Shown here piece after piece: positions 8,732 to 17,769 of a DNA stretch of 64,000 nucleotides. The notes under the pieces were generated by a model. The model saw nothing but the letters and a program-made list of their open reading frames with translations, did not search any database and was not told where the DNA came from. Position 1 is the stretch's first letter. Every line of letters starts with the position of its first letter. Made by a program: the position numbers and the translations under genes. Origin of the DNA: Tanticharoenia sakaeratensis NBRC 103193 (GTDB taxonomy: Bacteria > Pseudomonadota > Alphaproteobacteria > Acetobacterales > Acetobacteraceae); the NCBI RefSeq assembly GCF_000963885.1, contig NZ_BALE01000009.1, forward strand, positions 1 through 64,000, in the 5' to 3' direction.

Positions 8732-10330
8732 CTATGGGAACAGCCTGTTGGGGATGTCGGTGTGCTGCGCCCAGAAATCACAGTGATGGGCCGCATATCG
8801 TGTCGTTCGCGGTCCGATGCTGTGGTCACCCGGCAGGCTGATCCACAGGACAGCGTGCGTTCTTGCATCGTAAGGCGGCCAGCGACCGGGTTCGTGCACC
8901 AGCGAGACCCAGACCTGTGCCATCCGGTCCGCAAGGATATCCTGCTCGGGCGTGAGATTGCGACTGCGCGCACGGTAGCCGAACAGATAGGGCAACTCGG
9001 ACGTGTGTGATGCACCTCCGTCAAAGCCGGGCGGTCGAGGCAGGCTCAGGGCCAGCGAACGAAACGGCGGGGCTCTGCGGTCACCGAATTCGTACATTGC
9101 CGTCGGCCGAATTTTCGAGACTGCGTCGGCAAACTGATAGCTCGGGCAGATGATCATCTGGTCAGACCGGATCGCGGCGAGCACGTAAAGCGGCTCGCGC
9201 CCGGCCGTGGGATACAGGCGATCCAGATCCTGTCGGATCGGCCCGTAATCGCGTGCGATGATCGCGGCGAACCGATCGGACGACATCGGATACATGCCTG
9301 CGAAAAAACCGCGCAGCTCGTCCTCGTCATATCCGATCACGACCGGGCCGGGTGCGATGTCTCCGGCCGCAATCGCCGCCATCGGTGCGCGCGGCAAAAG
9401 CGCGCTTCCGACAGGCGTCACAGGAAAAAGAGGGCGAGGCACACGGCTTTTATCCGGGAGAGCGATCTCGGAGGTTGTCCAGACACGATCCCATGCGGTC
9501 TTGAGCGCCGATACCGGCTTGCTGCGCAGGCAGCGCAGAGCCGTGCCCGGATCATCACAGCCGACCTCATGCGCAACCATGCGTCCCATCGCCTGTGCCG
9601 TCTCCAGCGTCGGTCGCGGCCGACAGAACGTGCTTTGCATGATGCTGGCCTGAAACAGCCCACGTGCCCCGGGCGACACCAGCAGGTCACAGACATCGGC
9701 TGCCCCTGCTGACTCTCCAGCCAGAAGCACATGGGCGGGATCGCCGCCGAAACGTGCGGCATTCGCTTGAGCCCATTTCAATGCTGCGATCTGGTCTCCA
9801 AGCGCGAGACTGCCGTCAGGGCCATCTGGCAGCGCGAGAAAGCCCATGATCCCATATCGATAGGCCGGCATGACGACGATGGCATGCGCCGCCCGGGCCA
9901 TACGCGCACCGTCATAGATATCGGTCTCACCGCTGGTATTGCCGCCGCCGTGAAAAAACACCACGACCGGCAGATGCGCGTTTTCCAAGGCGCCGGCCGG
10001 GCGCCAGACGTTGAGATAGAGACAGTCCTCGTTGTCCCGTGCAGGGCCGTCGGCACTGAGATCGGCGACGCAGCCCTCGTGGCCGATCCGCGCATCCCGT
10101 ATCCCGTGCCACGCGTCGGGAGGCGCTGCGGGCATCCAGCGTTGCGGTCCTGTTGGAGGTATCGCGAACGGCACGCCCATGAACCGGTCGACCCCACCTT
10201 CGGATACGCCGCGCAAAAGCCCGGCCGTTGTGCTGACCGTCGGTACCGCTGACGCGGCGAGGGATGATTTGGCCCAGAAAAGGGAAGCGAGGACGAAAGC
10301 AAGAGCTGTGATGGTGCAGGTTTTTTTCAT
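8732..10330 (-). CDS. Exported type-B carboxylesterase/lipase family protein
   Basis: 532 residues from the ATG at 10330, chosen because a signal peptide begins there (MKKTCTITALAF...KSSLAASA). The type-B carboxylesterase signatures are present: EDCLYLNVW near residue 101, the oxyanion HGGG at 127-130, and the nucleophile elbow GESAG with Ser207. A likely acid residue lies in VIGYDEDEL, and a likely catalytic His in the GASHTSELPYLFG block. The enzyme should hydrolyse carboxylic esters in the periplasm or outside the cell; the natural substrate is unknown. It is convergent with tonB and divergent from the YffB-like gene. An in-frame start 12 codons earlier is less likely. Confidence 0.88.
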   Translation of the reverse strand: MKKTCTITALAFVLASLFWAKSSLAASAVPTVSTTAGLLRGVSEGGVDRFMGVPFAIPPTGPQRWMPAAPPDAWHGIRDARIGHEGCVADLSADGPARDNEDCLYLNVWRPAGALENAHLPVVVFFHGGGNTSGETDIYDGARMARAAHAIVVMPAYRYGIMGFLALPDGPDGSLALGDQIAALKWAQANAARFGGDPAHVLLAGESAGAADVCDLLVSPGARGLFQASIMQSTFCRPRPTLETAQAMGRMVAHEVGCDDPGTALRCLRSKPVSALKTAWDRVWTTSEIALPDKSRVPRPLFPVTPVGSALLPRAPMAAIAAGDIAPGPVVIGYDEDELRGFFAGMYPMSSDRFAAIIARDYGPIRQDLDRLYPTAGREPLYVLAAIRSDQMIICPSYQFADAVSKIRPTAMYEFGDRRAPPFRSLALSLPRPPGFDGGASHTSELPYLFGYRARSRNLTPEQDILADRMAQVWVSLVHEPGRWPPYDARTHAVLWISLPGDHSIGPRTTRYAAHHCDFWAQHTDIPNRLFP

Positions 10331-10415
10331 GCGCTCTCGCGTCCGCCTTGTCTCGGAGAAATCCATTGCGGAATCGACACTACATGCTTGATGTGCCTCG
10401 TGCTATCTTGGCTAC

Positions 10416-10778
10416 ATGAACGACTGCACGACGATCTACGGGATCAAGGCCTGCTCCACGATGCAGAAGGCGCAGGCGTGGCTTGCCGCGCATGGCGTGG
10501 ACGCGATTTTCCATGACTACAAGAAATCCGGGATCGACGCTGAAACGCTTTCCGCCTGGTGCGCGAAGGCAGGATGGGAAAAGCTTCTGAACAGGTCCGG
10601 CACCACGTTCCGCAAGCTCGACGAGGCGGACAAGCACGATCTGGACGCGGCCAGGGCCCAGACCCTTATGTTGCGCCAGCCGTCGATGATCCGCAGGCCG
10701 GTGCTTGTTCGAAACGGCCGGATCCTCATCGGATTTTCACCCGAGACATATGCCGCGTTTTGCGATGTCTCTGACTGA
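10416..10778 (+). CDS. ArsC/Spx-superfamily protein, YffB-like
   Basis: 120 residues with the thioredoxin-like ArsC/Spx fold. It resembles E. coli YffB along its length: YGIKACSTMQKAQAWL at the start, then HDYKKSGID, NRSGTTFRKLDE and IRRPVLVRNGR. Only one cysteine stands in the active-site loop, not the CXXC of Spx. Annotators often call such proteins arsenate reductase, but YffB-type members have no proven arsenate activity and no ars genes are nearby; a glutathione-dependent thiol reductase role has been proposed for the group. Monocistronic as far as can be seen. Confidence 0.8.
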   Translation: MNDCTTIYGIKACSTMQKAQAWLAAHGVDAIFHDYKKSGIDAETLSAWCAKAGWEKLLNRSGTTFRKLDEADKHDLDAARAQTLMLRQPSMIRRPVLVRNGRILIGFSPETYAAFCDVSD

Positions 10779-10932
10779 CCTGCGAAGTGACCCAAGGCAG
10801 ATCGAGACGCCCGGCAACGAGTGGCTGATTTCGATCGCGCAGGAGCGGGCGTTGAGTCCCGACTTCCATGACGCGCGGGTTTTGTGCGGAAATGGTCCGC
10901 ATATATAAACCGACAATCACGCGCGGCCGAAA

Positions 10933-10956
10933 TTGCCGTCATTCAAATGACGGCAA
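10933..10956 (-). terminator. Terminator hairpin after the CHRD gene
   Basis: TTGCCGTCATT and AATGACGGCAA are perfect 11-base arms around two bases, 14 bases past the CHRD stop codon. On the minus strand the hairpin is followed by a short TTT. This is the only strong hairpin in the 190 bases between the two convergent genes, so it may serve both. Confidence 0.6.
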
Positions 10957-10970
10957 CTGCCGGAGCGCGC

Positions 10971-11384
10971 TTATTTTGCCATCAGCTGAGCGCGTGCCTC
11001 GCCGTCGGCATGGGCCGCTGTGTGAAGATTGAAATACGTCTTGCCGTCCTGGATGTCCTTGACCTGATCGGCGGTCAGATGAAGCACACCGTGCATCTTC
11101 GTTGTATAAGGTCCCGGCACGGGCACCAGCACGCCGGCATCTTGCCCGTCATCAGCCGGGCCATGCAGGTGGATGGCGTTAATCGGCCCGGTCAGGCCGC
11201 GATAATGCAGGTGATAGGTGAGCGTATCCTTTACGGTATCGAGCTTGCCGCCGATGCCTCCGCCGACTGTATTGGTCGCGCCGTGCTCGACCTTGAACTG
11301 CCCCTGAACATGCAGGACTTCGGCTGACGCCGGCAACGAGACGGCAAGGCCCAGAGCGAGGGCCGTAATCGAACGATAACGCAT
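10971..11384 (-). CDS. Exported CHRD-domain protein
   Basis: 137 residues: a signal peptide (MRYRSITALALGLAVSLPASA) and then one CHRD domain, recognised by YHLHYRGLTGPINAIHLHGP, a DAGVLVPV stretch and NLHTAAHADGEARAQL. CHRD domains were first described in chordin and occur in many small bacterial exported proteins; no enzyme activity or ligand is established. GGAG lies about 9 bases before the ATG. It starts 24 bases after the HNH endonuclease gene on the same strand and may be read from the same transcript. Confidence 0.85.
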   Translation of the reverse strand: MRYRSITALALGLAVSLPASAEVLHVQGQFKVEHGATNTVGGGIGGKLDTVKDTLTYHLHYRGLTGPINAIHLHGPADDGQDAGVLVPVPGPYTTKMHGVLHLTADQVKDIQDGKTYFNLHTAAHADGEARAQLMAK

Positions 11385-11408
11385 GCAAGAACTCCGGTGA
11401 TGGACCCG

Positions 11409-11987
11409 TCAGCTCGCCTCGAGCTCGGTGTCCCAATATAAATAATCCCGCCAACTTTCATGAAGATAGTTTGGCGGGAAGCTGCGTCCGTTTTCCTGAA
11501 GAAGTCTGGTGCTGGGCTGCGCAGGCCTTCGTTTCGGATGCATCCCGATCTCGTGCGGCAGCTTCGAGCCTTTCAGGAGATTGCACGGACTGCAGGCTGC
11601 CACGACATTTTCCCATGTCGTCCGGCCGCCGCGCGCACGCGGAATGACGTGATCAAACGTCAGATCGTGCGTCTGAAGCCTGTCATGACAATACTGGCAG
11701 GAAAAATTGTCGCGCAGAAAGACGTTGAACCGCGTGAACGCAGGCTTGCGCGCGGTCGGCACATAGTCCTTCAGCGCGATGACAGAGGGCAGGCGAAGCG
11801 ACACGCTCGGAGAGTGCACTTCGCTGTCGTATTCGCTCAGAACGGACACACGATCGAGACAAACGGCCTTGACCGCTTCCTGCCACGACCATAGCGACAG
11901 CGGGAAATATGAAAGCGGCCTGAAATCCGCATTCAAAACGAGGGCTGGGTAATGCTGACCGCCAACAGTCACGGCTTCCATCCTCAT
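11409..11987 (-). CDS. HNH endonuclease family protein
   Basis: 192 residues from the ATG at 11987; the frame stays open 26 codons further, but the conserved family start is near MEAVTVGGQHYPALVLN. The HNH module lies in the middle: zinc cysteines in CQYC, then LTFDHVIPRARGG and WENVVAACSPCN. A basic tail follows. This stand-alone form is widespread in alphaproteobacterial chromosomes, so a housekeeping nucleic-acid role is more likely than a mobile-element one, but the function is not established. It is divergent from gluQ (137 bases between starts). Confidence 0.85.
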   Translation of the reverse strand: MRMEAVTVGGQHYPALVLNADFRPLSYFPLSLWSWQEAVKAVCLDRVSVLSEYDSEVHSPSVSLRLPSVIALKDYVPTARKPAFTRFNVFLRDNFSCQYCHDRLQTHDLTFDHVIPRARGGRTTWENVVAACSPCNLLKGSKLPHEIGMHPKRRPAQPSTRLLQENGRSFPPNYLHESWRDYLYWDTELEAS

Positions 11988-12124
11988 GTCGAGACGGCGT
12001 GGGCGGCAACTGGCGGGCGACTCGTAACGGGCCAGGTGATGCGCGCCGTCGATATCTTCAGGCAAAGTATTTCAGGATTCGCCGCCACCCGCAAGCACGC
12101 GGCATGTTACAGTCCGATGTCGCC

Positions 12125-12961
12125 ATGAAGCCCTCTCACCGCACACGGTTCGCACCGAGCCCGACCGGCTTCCTGCATCTCGGCCATGTCGTCTCGGCCT
12201 GCCATGCACGCGATATGGCAGGCCCGGCGGGCGAGTTCCTGATCCGGATCGAGGACATCGATCGGACGCGCTGCCGGCCGGCGTTTGAGCAGGCAACGCT
12301 GGAGGATCTCGACTGGCTCGGCATTCGCACCGGTCTGCCCATCCGGCGCCAGTCGGATCACCTTGCCGACTACCGAGCGACACTCGATGCCCTGCGCGCA
12401 CGGGGGCTCGTCTATCCCTGCACCTGCACGCGCACGGACGTCATGCGCCACGGATGCGAGACCGCGCCGGATGGCAGCATGGTCTATCCCGGGATCTGCC
12501 GCGATCCTGCCCATCGGGTTGAGGACCGGCCTCCGGTCTGGCGGCTCGACATGGGCCGCGCGCTCGACCTCGTCGGTGAACCGGGCTGGCTGGAGGAAGG
12601 AAGCGGTCGCGTTGCGTCACGCGCTGCCGCGTTCGGCGATGTCGTGCTGGGGCGGCGGGACAGCGGCGTGTCATATCACCTGTGCGTCACGCATGACGAC
12701 GCGCAGCAGGGCATCGATCTTGTCACGCGCGGCATGGATCTGTTTGCCGCCACATCGGTTCATCGTGTGCTGCAACGCCTGTGCGGCTGGCCGGAACCTG
12801 CCTACGCCCATCATCAGCTCGTCTGTGATGCGGACGGGCGGAAACTCTCGAAAAGGGACGGCGCCGCTGGCATTCGGACACTGCGGGAAACCGGTGTCGA
12901 CCCGCAAACGATCCTGACAGACGCGCGGGCGCTTTACTCCGGCGGATACGTCAACGGGTAA
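12125..12961 (+). CDS. gluQ: Glutamyl-Q tRNA(Asp) synthetase
   Basis: 278 residues, short for a glutamyl-tRNA synthetase because the anticodon-binding domain is absent, as in GluQ-RS. The class I signatures are present: PSPTGFLHLGH (HIGH region) and KLSKRDG (KMSKS region). A zinc site is suggested by CTCTR and YPGIC. The enzyme attaches glutamate to the queuosine base of tRNA-Asp. The ATG at 12125 begins directly before the catalytic domain; an earlier in-frame start would add 42 unrelated residues. Its 3' end overlaps the antisense lptM gene by 28 bases. Confidence 0.92.
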   Translation: MKPSHRTRFAPSPTGFLHLGHVVSACHARDMAGPAGEFLIRIEDIDRTRCRPAFEQATLEDLDWLGIRTGLPIRRQSDHLADYRATLDALRARGLVYPCTCTRTDVMRHGCETAPDGSMVYPGICRDPAHRVEDRPPVWRLDMGRALDLVGEPGWLEEGSGRVASRAAAFGDVVLGRRDSGVSYHLCVTHDDAQQGIDLVTRGMDLFAATSVHRVLQRLCGWPEPAYAHHQLVCDADGRKLSKRDGAAGIRTLRETGVDPQTILTDARALYSGGYVNG

Positions 12962-13068
12962 GTGATCTTGTCGGCGGGCCCGGGCGCATGGGGCGCGCCT
13001 TTCTTCCCACAACCGGACAGGCCGGTCGCAAGTCCCAGGCCGATCAGCACCACAAGCAGCGCTCTCAT
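12934..13068 (-). CDS. lptM: Small lipoprotein LptM (YifL family)
   Basis: A 44-residue gene that is easily missed. It starts in an ATGA overlap with the argH stop. The product has a short lipoprotein signal with lipobox LSGC (Cys20), then the family hallmark CGKKGAP and a short proline-rich tail ending [10 protein letters not shown]. LptM/YifL proteins help the LptD-LptE lipopolysaccharide translocon mature in E. coli. A gene of this kind commonly follows argH in alphaproteobacteria, usually with lysA behind it; here lysA is missing and gluQ converges on it instead. Confidence 0.85.
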   Translation of the reverse strand: MRALLVVLIGLGLATGLSGCGKKGAPHAPGPADKITYPLTYPPE

Positions 13069-14507
13069 GCGTCTTCTCCCAGCCGGTCGATCCAGAGCTG
13101 CGCCGCACGGGCAACATTGGATGGTGCCGTGCCGCCATGACTCGTGCGCGAGGCGAGGGAGGCCTCGACGGTCAGGACGGAAAACACGTCATCGGTAATC
13201 GCGGGTTCGACGCTCTGCATGTCCGCCAGCGATAGCCCGGACAGATCACACCCTCGCGCTTCGGCCATAGCCACCAGCTTGCCGGTCACATGATGGGCGT
13301 TCCGGAACGGCATCTTGAGGACGCGCACGAGCCAGTCGGCAAGATCGGTCGCCGTCGCGAAACCCGATCCCGCGAAAAGCCGAAGCCGTTCGACATTAGG
13401 CGCCAGATCCCGCACCATGCCGTCTGTTGCCGCGATGGACAGCATGGCCGCGTCGGTCGCGGCAAACACCGGCTCCTTGTCCTCCTGCATGTCCTTCGCA
13501 TAGGCGAGCGGCAGGCCCTTCATGACGGTCATCAGCCCGATCAGGTGCCCCGCAATCCGGCCGATCTTCGCGCGGACCAGTTCGGCGGCATCGGGATTGC
13601 GCTTCTGCGGCATGATCGAGGAGCCGGTGGTGAATGCATCGGACAGCGTCACGAACCCGTAGGGCCCGGAGCACCAGATCACGATTTCCTCGGCAAAGCG
13701 CGAGAGATGTATGCCCAGGATCGACAGGGCCGAGAGATACTCCAGCGCAAAATCCCGATCCGAGACCGAATCGAGCGAGTTGGCGGTCGGTCGGTCGAAA
13801 CCCAATGCCTGCGCGGTCGCATGGCGGTCGATCGGAAAGGACGTGCCCGCAAGAGCGGCGGAACCCAGCGGACACTCGTTCAGGCGCGCGCGGGCGTCCG
13901 AGAGGCGTCCACGATCGCGCGCCAGCATTTCGACGTAAGCAAGGAGATGGTGTCCGAACGTGACCGGCTGGGCGACCTGAAGATGCGTGAAGCCCGGCAT
14001 GGGGGTCGCGTGAAATTCCATCGCGCGCGTGCTCAGCGCCCGCATGAGGCTGACCAGCCGCGCGTCGATCGCATCGATCGCATCACGCACCCAGAGCCTG
14101 AAATCGGTTGCCACCTGATCGTTCCGCGAACGCGCGGTATGCAGGCGCTTGCCCGGCTCGCCGATCCGTTCGGACAGGCGCGCCTCGATGTTCATGTGAA
14201 TGTCTTCAAGGCCCGGATCGAAATCGAAGCGTCCGGCCTCGATCTCGCCTGCGATATCCGCGAGCCCCGCCCGAATGGCAGCCTCATCGTCGGGCGTTAT
14301 GATGCCTTGCGCGCTGAGCATCCTCGCATGGGCGAGCGAGCCGCGAATGTCCTGACGCCACAGGGCGCGATCGAAGCCGATCGACGCGTTGATCTCGGCC
14401 ATGATCGCGGACGGCCCGCCGGCGAAACGGCCTCCCCATTGCGGGTTTCCCTTGCCCTGAACGGATGAGAGCTGGTCCAGGGAGGGCGGGCGCGATTGGT
14501 CAGACAT
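13065..14507 (-). CDS. argH: Argininosuccinate lyase
   Basis: 480 residues from the ATG at 14507. It is the last enzyme of arginine synthesis, splitting argininosuccinate into arginine and fumarate. The fumarase/aspartase superfamily signature [12 protein letters not shown], with the catalytic serine loop, is clear, as are [11 protein letters not shown] and [15 protein letters not shown]. The N-terminus [12 protein letters not shown] is typical. Starts at 14540 (ATG) or 14546 (GTG) have a slightly better AGG upstream and would add 11-13 residues. It is coupled to lptM and divergent from a TlpA-like gene. Confidence 0.95.
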   Translation of the reverse strand: MSDQSRPPSLDQLSSVQGKGNPQWGGRFAGGPSAIMAEINASIGFDRALWRQDIRGSLAHARMLSAQGIITPDDEAAIRAGLADIAGEIEAGRFDFDPGLEDIHMNIEARLSERIGEPGKRLHTARSRNDQVATDFRLWVRDAIDAIDARLVSLMRALSTRAMEFHATPMPGFTHLQVAQPVTFGHHLLAYVEMLARDRGRLSDARARLNECPLGSAALAGTSFPIDRHATAQALGFDRPTANSLDSVSDRDFALEYLSALSILGIHLSRFAEEIVIWCSGPYGFVTLSDAFTTGSSIMPQKRNPDAAELVRAKIGRIAGHLIGLMTVMKGLPLAYAKDMQEDKEPVFAATDAAMLSIAATDGMVRDLAPNVERLRLFAGSGFATATDLADWLVRVLKMPFRNAHHVTGKLVAMAEARGCDLSGLSLADMQSVEPAITDDVFSVLTVEASLASRTSHGGTAPSNVARAAQLWIDRLGEDA

Positions 14508-14956
14508 GGGGGTGGGATGTGGTCCATCTGGTTGTATCATGCGCACCTGAGATCAGGCGCAGGGGCGCGAGCGTATCCACCGCCCGAGCCGCGCGCAACG
14601 CGTCTGCCGCGAGGACAACGCGTTTTCGGCAAGGGGAGCGCATCGTCGCGTCCCGGTTCGTCCGGAAACGGCGCGTTGAACCTTTGTTGTCGCAGCGCAC
14701 AACAGGGGCGATCCAGGATGGGGATCAGCTAGACCCTTGCCTGTTCAGCCTCGCCCCGACACCTTCGATAAGACCAGCACAGGCCGCTCGAATGGCCCGC
14801 CCGAGGGGTTCGACATACGCCGTGGAGGCACCCTATATACAATGGGCAAAGAGTCTGATCCCGCATCCGTTTCGGGGAGACCGCCATCATTGCGGGCGCC
14901 GCCCGCACAACGAGGTCGCCATGTCCTCGGCCCGTCATGCCGACGCAGGAGAAATT
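14508..14956. other. Gene-free divergent region argH/tlpA-like
   Basis: About 450 bases with no supported gene. A loose plus-strand promoter, TTCGAC (14809) and TATATA (14834) with a 19-base gap, could serve the TlpA-like gene. A small inverted repeat GTTGT...ACAAC lies near 14690. Nothing else is recognisable. Confidence 0.4.
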
Positions 14957-15565
14957 ATGATCGCCAGTCCCACACGCCGCGCGGTTTTCGCAGGAACGAT
15001 GACGGTCTGTGTCGGTCTGGGCATGCTGCGTACCGGTGCACTGGCGGCCGGGGCATCTGTCGAAGAGCCTGACGACGAACGCCCGATCGGCCGAATGACG
15101 CACGCGGCAAATCCGCTGCCGCCGCTTTCGGCCACATTTCTGGACGAGAAGGGACAGACCGTGTCGCTTGCGCAGTTTCGCGGACGGCCGGTCGTGCTGC
15201 ATCTCTGGGCGACATGGTGCGGCCCGTGCCGGACCGAACTGCCGCAGGTCGAACACGCGCTGGCCGATCTGAAGCGGGTTCCTGAGGGCCCGCTGATCGT
15301 GCCCGTCGCGGTCCAGAGCGGCGATGCCGGGAAAGTCCGTGCATTCTACGCGAAGACCGGCCTCGACAGCCTGCCGCTTTACGTCGATGCACCGGCTGCG
15401 CTGGTGAACGAACTGACGGCTCGCGACCGGCTGTCCGAGACATTGCCGGCAACCTTCATCCTGAATGCGGACGGACAGATCGTGGCTCACCATTTTGGTG
15501 ACATGCAGTGGAGCGCGGCAGGCGTGCGTCAGGCGATCGCCACCGCCACAGGAAAGGCATCATGA
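14957..15565 (+). CDS. TlpA-like exported thioredoxin-fold protein
   Basis: 202 residues. The ATG at 14957 has AGGAG 6 bases upstream and opens a signal sequence with a twin-arginine motif (SPTRRAVFAG), so export by Tat is likely. The mature part is an AhpC/TSA-thioredoxin fold of the TlpA/ResA type, with the redox motif WCGPC in LHLWATWCGPCRTELP and the cis-proline region LPATFILNADG. Such proteins reduce cysteines in the periplasm, often for cytochrome c or oxidase assembly. A TlpA gene divergent from argH is a recurring alphaproteobacterial arrangement. Its stop overlaps the next gene as ATGA. Confidence 0.88.
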   Translation: MIASPTRRAVFAGTMTVCVGLGMLRTGALAAGASVEEPDDERPIGRMTHAANPLPPLSATFLDEKGQTVSLAQFRGRPVVLHLWATWCGPCRTELPQVEHALADLKRVPEGPLIVPVAVQSGDAGKVRAFYAKTGLDSLPLYVDAPAALVNELTARDRLSETLPATFILNADGQIVAHHFGDMQWSAAGVRQAIATATGKAS

Positions 15566-16338
15566 GCAGTCGTTCCCTCCTCGCCGAGAGCGATCCGCAT
15601 CCCGTAAGGGCCCATCCCGCTAAACATGCATCGCCTTTCGTGCTGGTCAGCGATCACGCGGGGCGGGCCGTGCCACTGGCGCTGGGCGATCTCGGGGTCC
15701 ATGCCGACGACTGGGACCGGCACATCGCATGGGATATCGGCATCGCGGGCGTCGGCCACAAACTGCGCGACCGGTTGGGCGCGACCCTCATCGAGCAGAC
15801 CTATTCGCGGCTGGTGATCGACTGCAACCGGGCACCCGGTCATCCGACATCCGTCGTCATCTCCTCGGACGGGACGACGGTTCCGGTGAACGCATCGGCG
15901 CCGGCGGACTGTCATGCGCGTCGGGCCCACGAGATCCTGCACCCGTATCACGGCCGGATCGCCGAGGAACTCAACGCGCGCGAAGGCGAACCAACCGCGC
16001 TGATCGCGCTGCACAGCTTCACGCCGGTCATGGGCGGCGTGGCGCGTCCATGGCAGATCGGATTGCTGCACAACCGCGACAGTCGCCTGACGAGCATCAT
16101 GCTCGAACTCCTGCGGGCGGAAGGCGATCTGTGCGTGGGTGACAACGAGCCTTACGTCCTGACCGATACGTCGGATTACACCGTCCCGCTGCATGCCGAG
16201 GCGCGGGGCCTTCCCTATCTCGAGGTCGAGATCCGGCAGGATCTGATCGCGGACGAGGCCGGGCAATGTGCATGGGCGGACCGGCTCGCGCGTCTGCTGC
16301 CGATCGCCTGGGCGCGTTTCTGCGCGACGCACGCCTGA
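15562..16338 (+). CDS. N-formylglutamate amidohydrolase family protein
   Basis: 258 residues. The N-formylglutamate amidohydrolase (HutG-like) fold is shown by VLVSDHAGRAVP near the start, YSRLVIDCNRAPGHP, ALIALHSFTPVM and YLEVEIRQDLI; the conserved His, Asp and Glu residues fit a zinc hydrolase. Classical members release formate from N-formylglutamate in histidine breakdown, but no hut genes are nearby, so the true substrate may be another N-acylated amino acid. It is translationally coupled to the TlpA-like gene (ATGA) and to aroE (TGATG). Confidence 0.85.
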   Translation: MSSRSLLAESDPHPVRAHPAKHASPFVLVSDHAGRAVPLALGDLGVHADDWDRHIAWDIGIAGVGHKLRDRLGATLIEQTYSRLVIDCNRAPGHPTSVVISSDGTTVPVNASAPADCHARRAHEILHPYHGRIAEELNAREGEPTALIALHSFTPVMGGVARPWQIGLLHNRDSRLTSIMLELLRAEGDLCVGDNEPYVLTDTSDYTVPLHAEARGLPYLEVEIRQDLIADEAGQCAWADRLARLLPIAWARFCATHA

Positions 16339-17165
16339 TGCCGATCCGGGGTACGACGCGGCTGGCCGGTGTCATCGGCTGGCCGGTCAAACATTCGCGC
16401 TCGCCGCTGCTGCACAATCACTGGTGCGCACATTACGCGATCGACGGGGCCTACGTGCCGCTGGCCGTGCGTCCGGACGATCTCGGGACCGCGCTGAAAG
16501 GCCTATGCGCGGCCGGTTTCGCAGGCGTGAACCTGACGATCCCGCACAAGGAAGCAGCGCTGTCCCTGATGGACCGGATGGACCGTTCGGCGGAGCGGGC
16601 AGGGGCGGTCAACACGGTCGTCTTCGCGGCGGATGGCGAGACGGTCGGGCTTTGTTCGGATGGGACCGGATTCGTCGCCAATCTCGATGCGCATGGCGTG
16701 TCGCCCAAAGGCCGCGTGCTCGTGCTCGGGGCGGGCGGCGCGGCGCGGGCCGTCGTCGCAGCACTGCTGGATCGCGGCTGTGAAGTGACGATCACGAACC
16801 GCACGGCGGCACGCGCGATCGAATTGCGGGAAGCGCTGGATGCACATGATACGCTTCCATGGGATGCCTGGCCGGAGGCGCTCGGCGATTTCGACCTTCT
16901 GGTCAACACGACCTCGCTTGGCATGGACGGGCACGGGAATGCCGTGTTCGATCTCGGTCAGGCGTCGTCCGGCTTGTCTGTCGCCGATATCGTCTACGTG
17001 CCGCGCCAGACACCGCTTCTGGCGGCGGCGGAGGCCCGGGGTCTGCGCGGCGTGAACGGTCTGGGCATGCTGGCGCATCAGGCCGTCATCGGTTTCGAGG
17101 CGTGGTTCGGCGTCCGTCCGGACGTGGATGCCGCCACCATGGCGCTGCTCGACGCGGATCTCTGA
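16338..17165 (+). CDS. aroE: Shikimate dehydrogenase
   Basis: 275 residues, the standard length. The substrate-binding start GWPVKHSRSPLLHN, the catalytic lysine in NLTIPHKEA and the NADP-binding loop VLGAGGAARAVV followed by NRT are all present. AroE reduces 3-dehydroshikimate to shikimate in aromatic amino acid synthesis; aroC is in the same window (51655). The start codon shares one base with the upstream stop (TGATG). The aroE-coaE-dnaQ order is common in alphaproteobacteria. Confidence 0.95.
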   Translation: MPIRGTTRLAGVIGWPVKHSRSPLLHNHWCAHYAIDGAYVPLAVRPDDLGTALKGLCAAGFAGVNLTIPHKEAALSLMDRMDRSAERAGAVNTVVFAADGETVGLCSDGTGFVANLDAHGVSPKGRVLVLGAGGAARAVVAALLDRGCEVTITNRTAARAIELREALDAHDTLPWDAWPEALGDFDLLVNTTSLGMDGHGNAVFDLGQASSGLSVADIVYVPRQTPLLAAAEARGLRGVNGLGMLAHQAVIGFEAWFGVRPDVDAATMALLDADL

Positions 17166-17172
17166 GGCAGGC

Positions 17173-17769
17173 GTGCTGGTGCTTGGTCTGACGGGGGGCA
17201 TGGGGGCCGGCAAGAGCACCATCGCCCGCCTGTTCCGTCTCCGACACATCCCGGTCTTCGACGCGGATGCGACCGTTCATCGGCTTCAGGGCCGCCATGG
17301 TGCAGCCGTCGCCCCGATCGCGACTCTCTGCCCGCAGGCAGTCGCGGACGGGCGGATCAGGCGCGACGTGCTGAGAACGTTCGCAACCCGCTCGCCTGAC
17401 GCGATGCGGGCGCTCGAGGCCATCATGCATCCACTGGTGGCACAGGCGCGCGCCCAATTCCTGCGCACGGCACGCGGCCGCGGCGCATGGCTCTGCGTAC
17501 TCGATATCCCGCTCCTGTTCGAGGTCGGCGCAGATCGGGACTGCGATCTGGTGGTCGTGGCACATGCGCCTCTGGCCACGCGACGCAGGCGGATCGCGGT
17601 ACGGCGCGGCGTGTCCATGGAGGCGGCGGATGCTCTCATCGCACGCCAGATGTCCGACCGCGCCCGTCTCGCGCGCGCCGATATCGTGATCCCGACAGGA
17701 CTTTCGCGTCATGTCGCCGCCGTGCAGGTGGCGCGCCTGCTCGATCGGCTCTACAAACTCAGGCCATGA
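17173..17769 (+). CDS. coaE: Dephospho-CoA kinase
   Basis: 198 residues from the GTG at 17173, which has GAGG just upstream and puts the P-loop GLTGGMGAGKST at the usual place near residue 5. It performs the last step of coenzyme A synthesis, adding the 3'-phosphate. Other family blocks are seen: DADATVHRL, IMHPLVAQAR and DIPLLFEVGAD. It begins 7 bases after aroE and ends in an ATGA overlap with dnaQ. The open frame extends leftwards into aroE without a better start. Confidence 0.93.
   Translation: MLVLGLTGGMGAGKSTIARLFRLRHIPVFDADATVHRLQGRHGAAVAPIATLCPQAVADGRIRRDVLRTFATRSPDAMRALEAIMHPLVAQARAQFLRTARGRGAWLCVLDIPLLFEVGADRDCDLVVVAHAPLATRRRRIAVRRGVSMEAADALIARQMSDRARLARADIVIPTGLSRHVAAVQVARLLDRLYKLRP

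Noticed and set aside
10416-10778. Arsenate reductase
   Set aside because: The protein follows YffB more closely, and no arsenic resistance genes are nearby.
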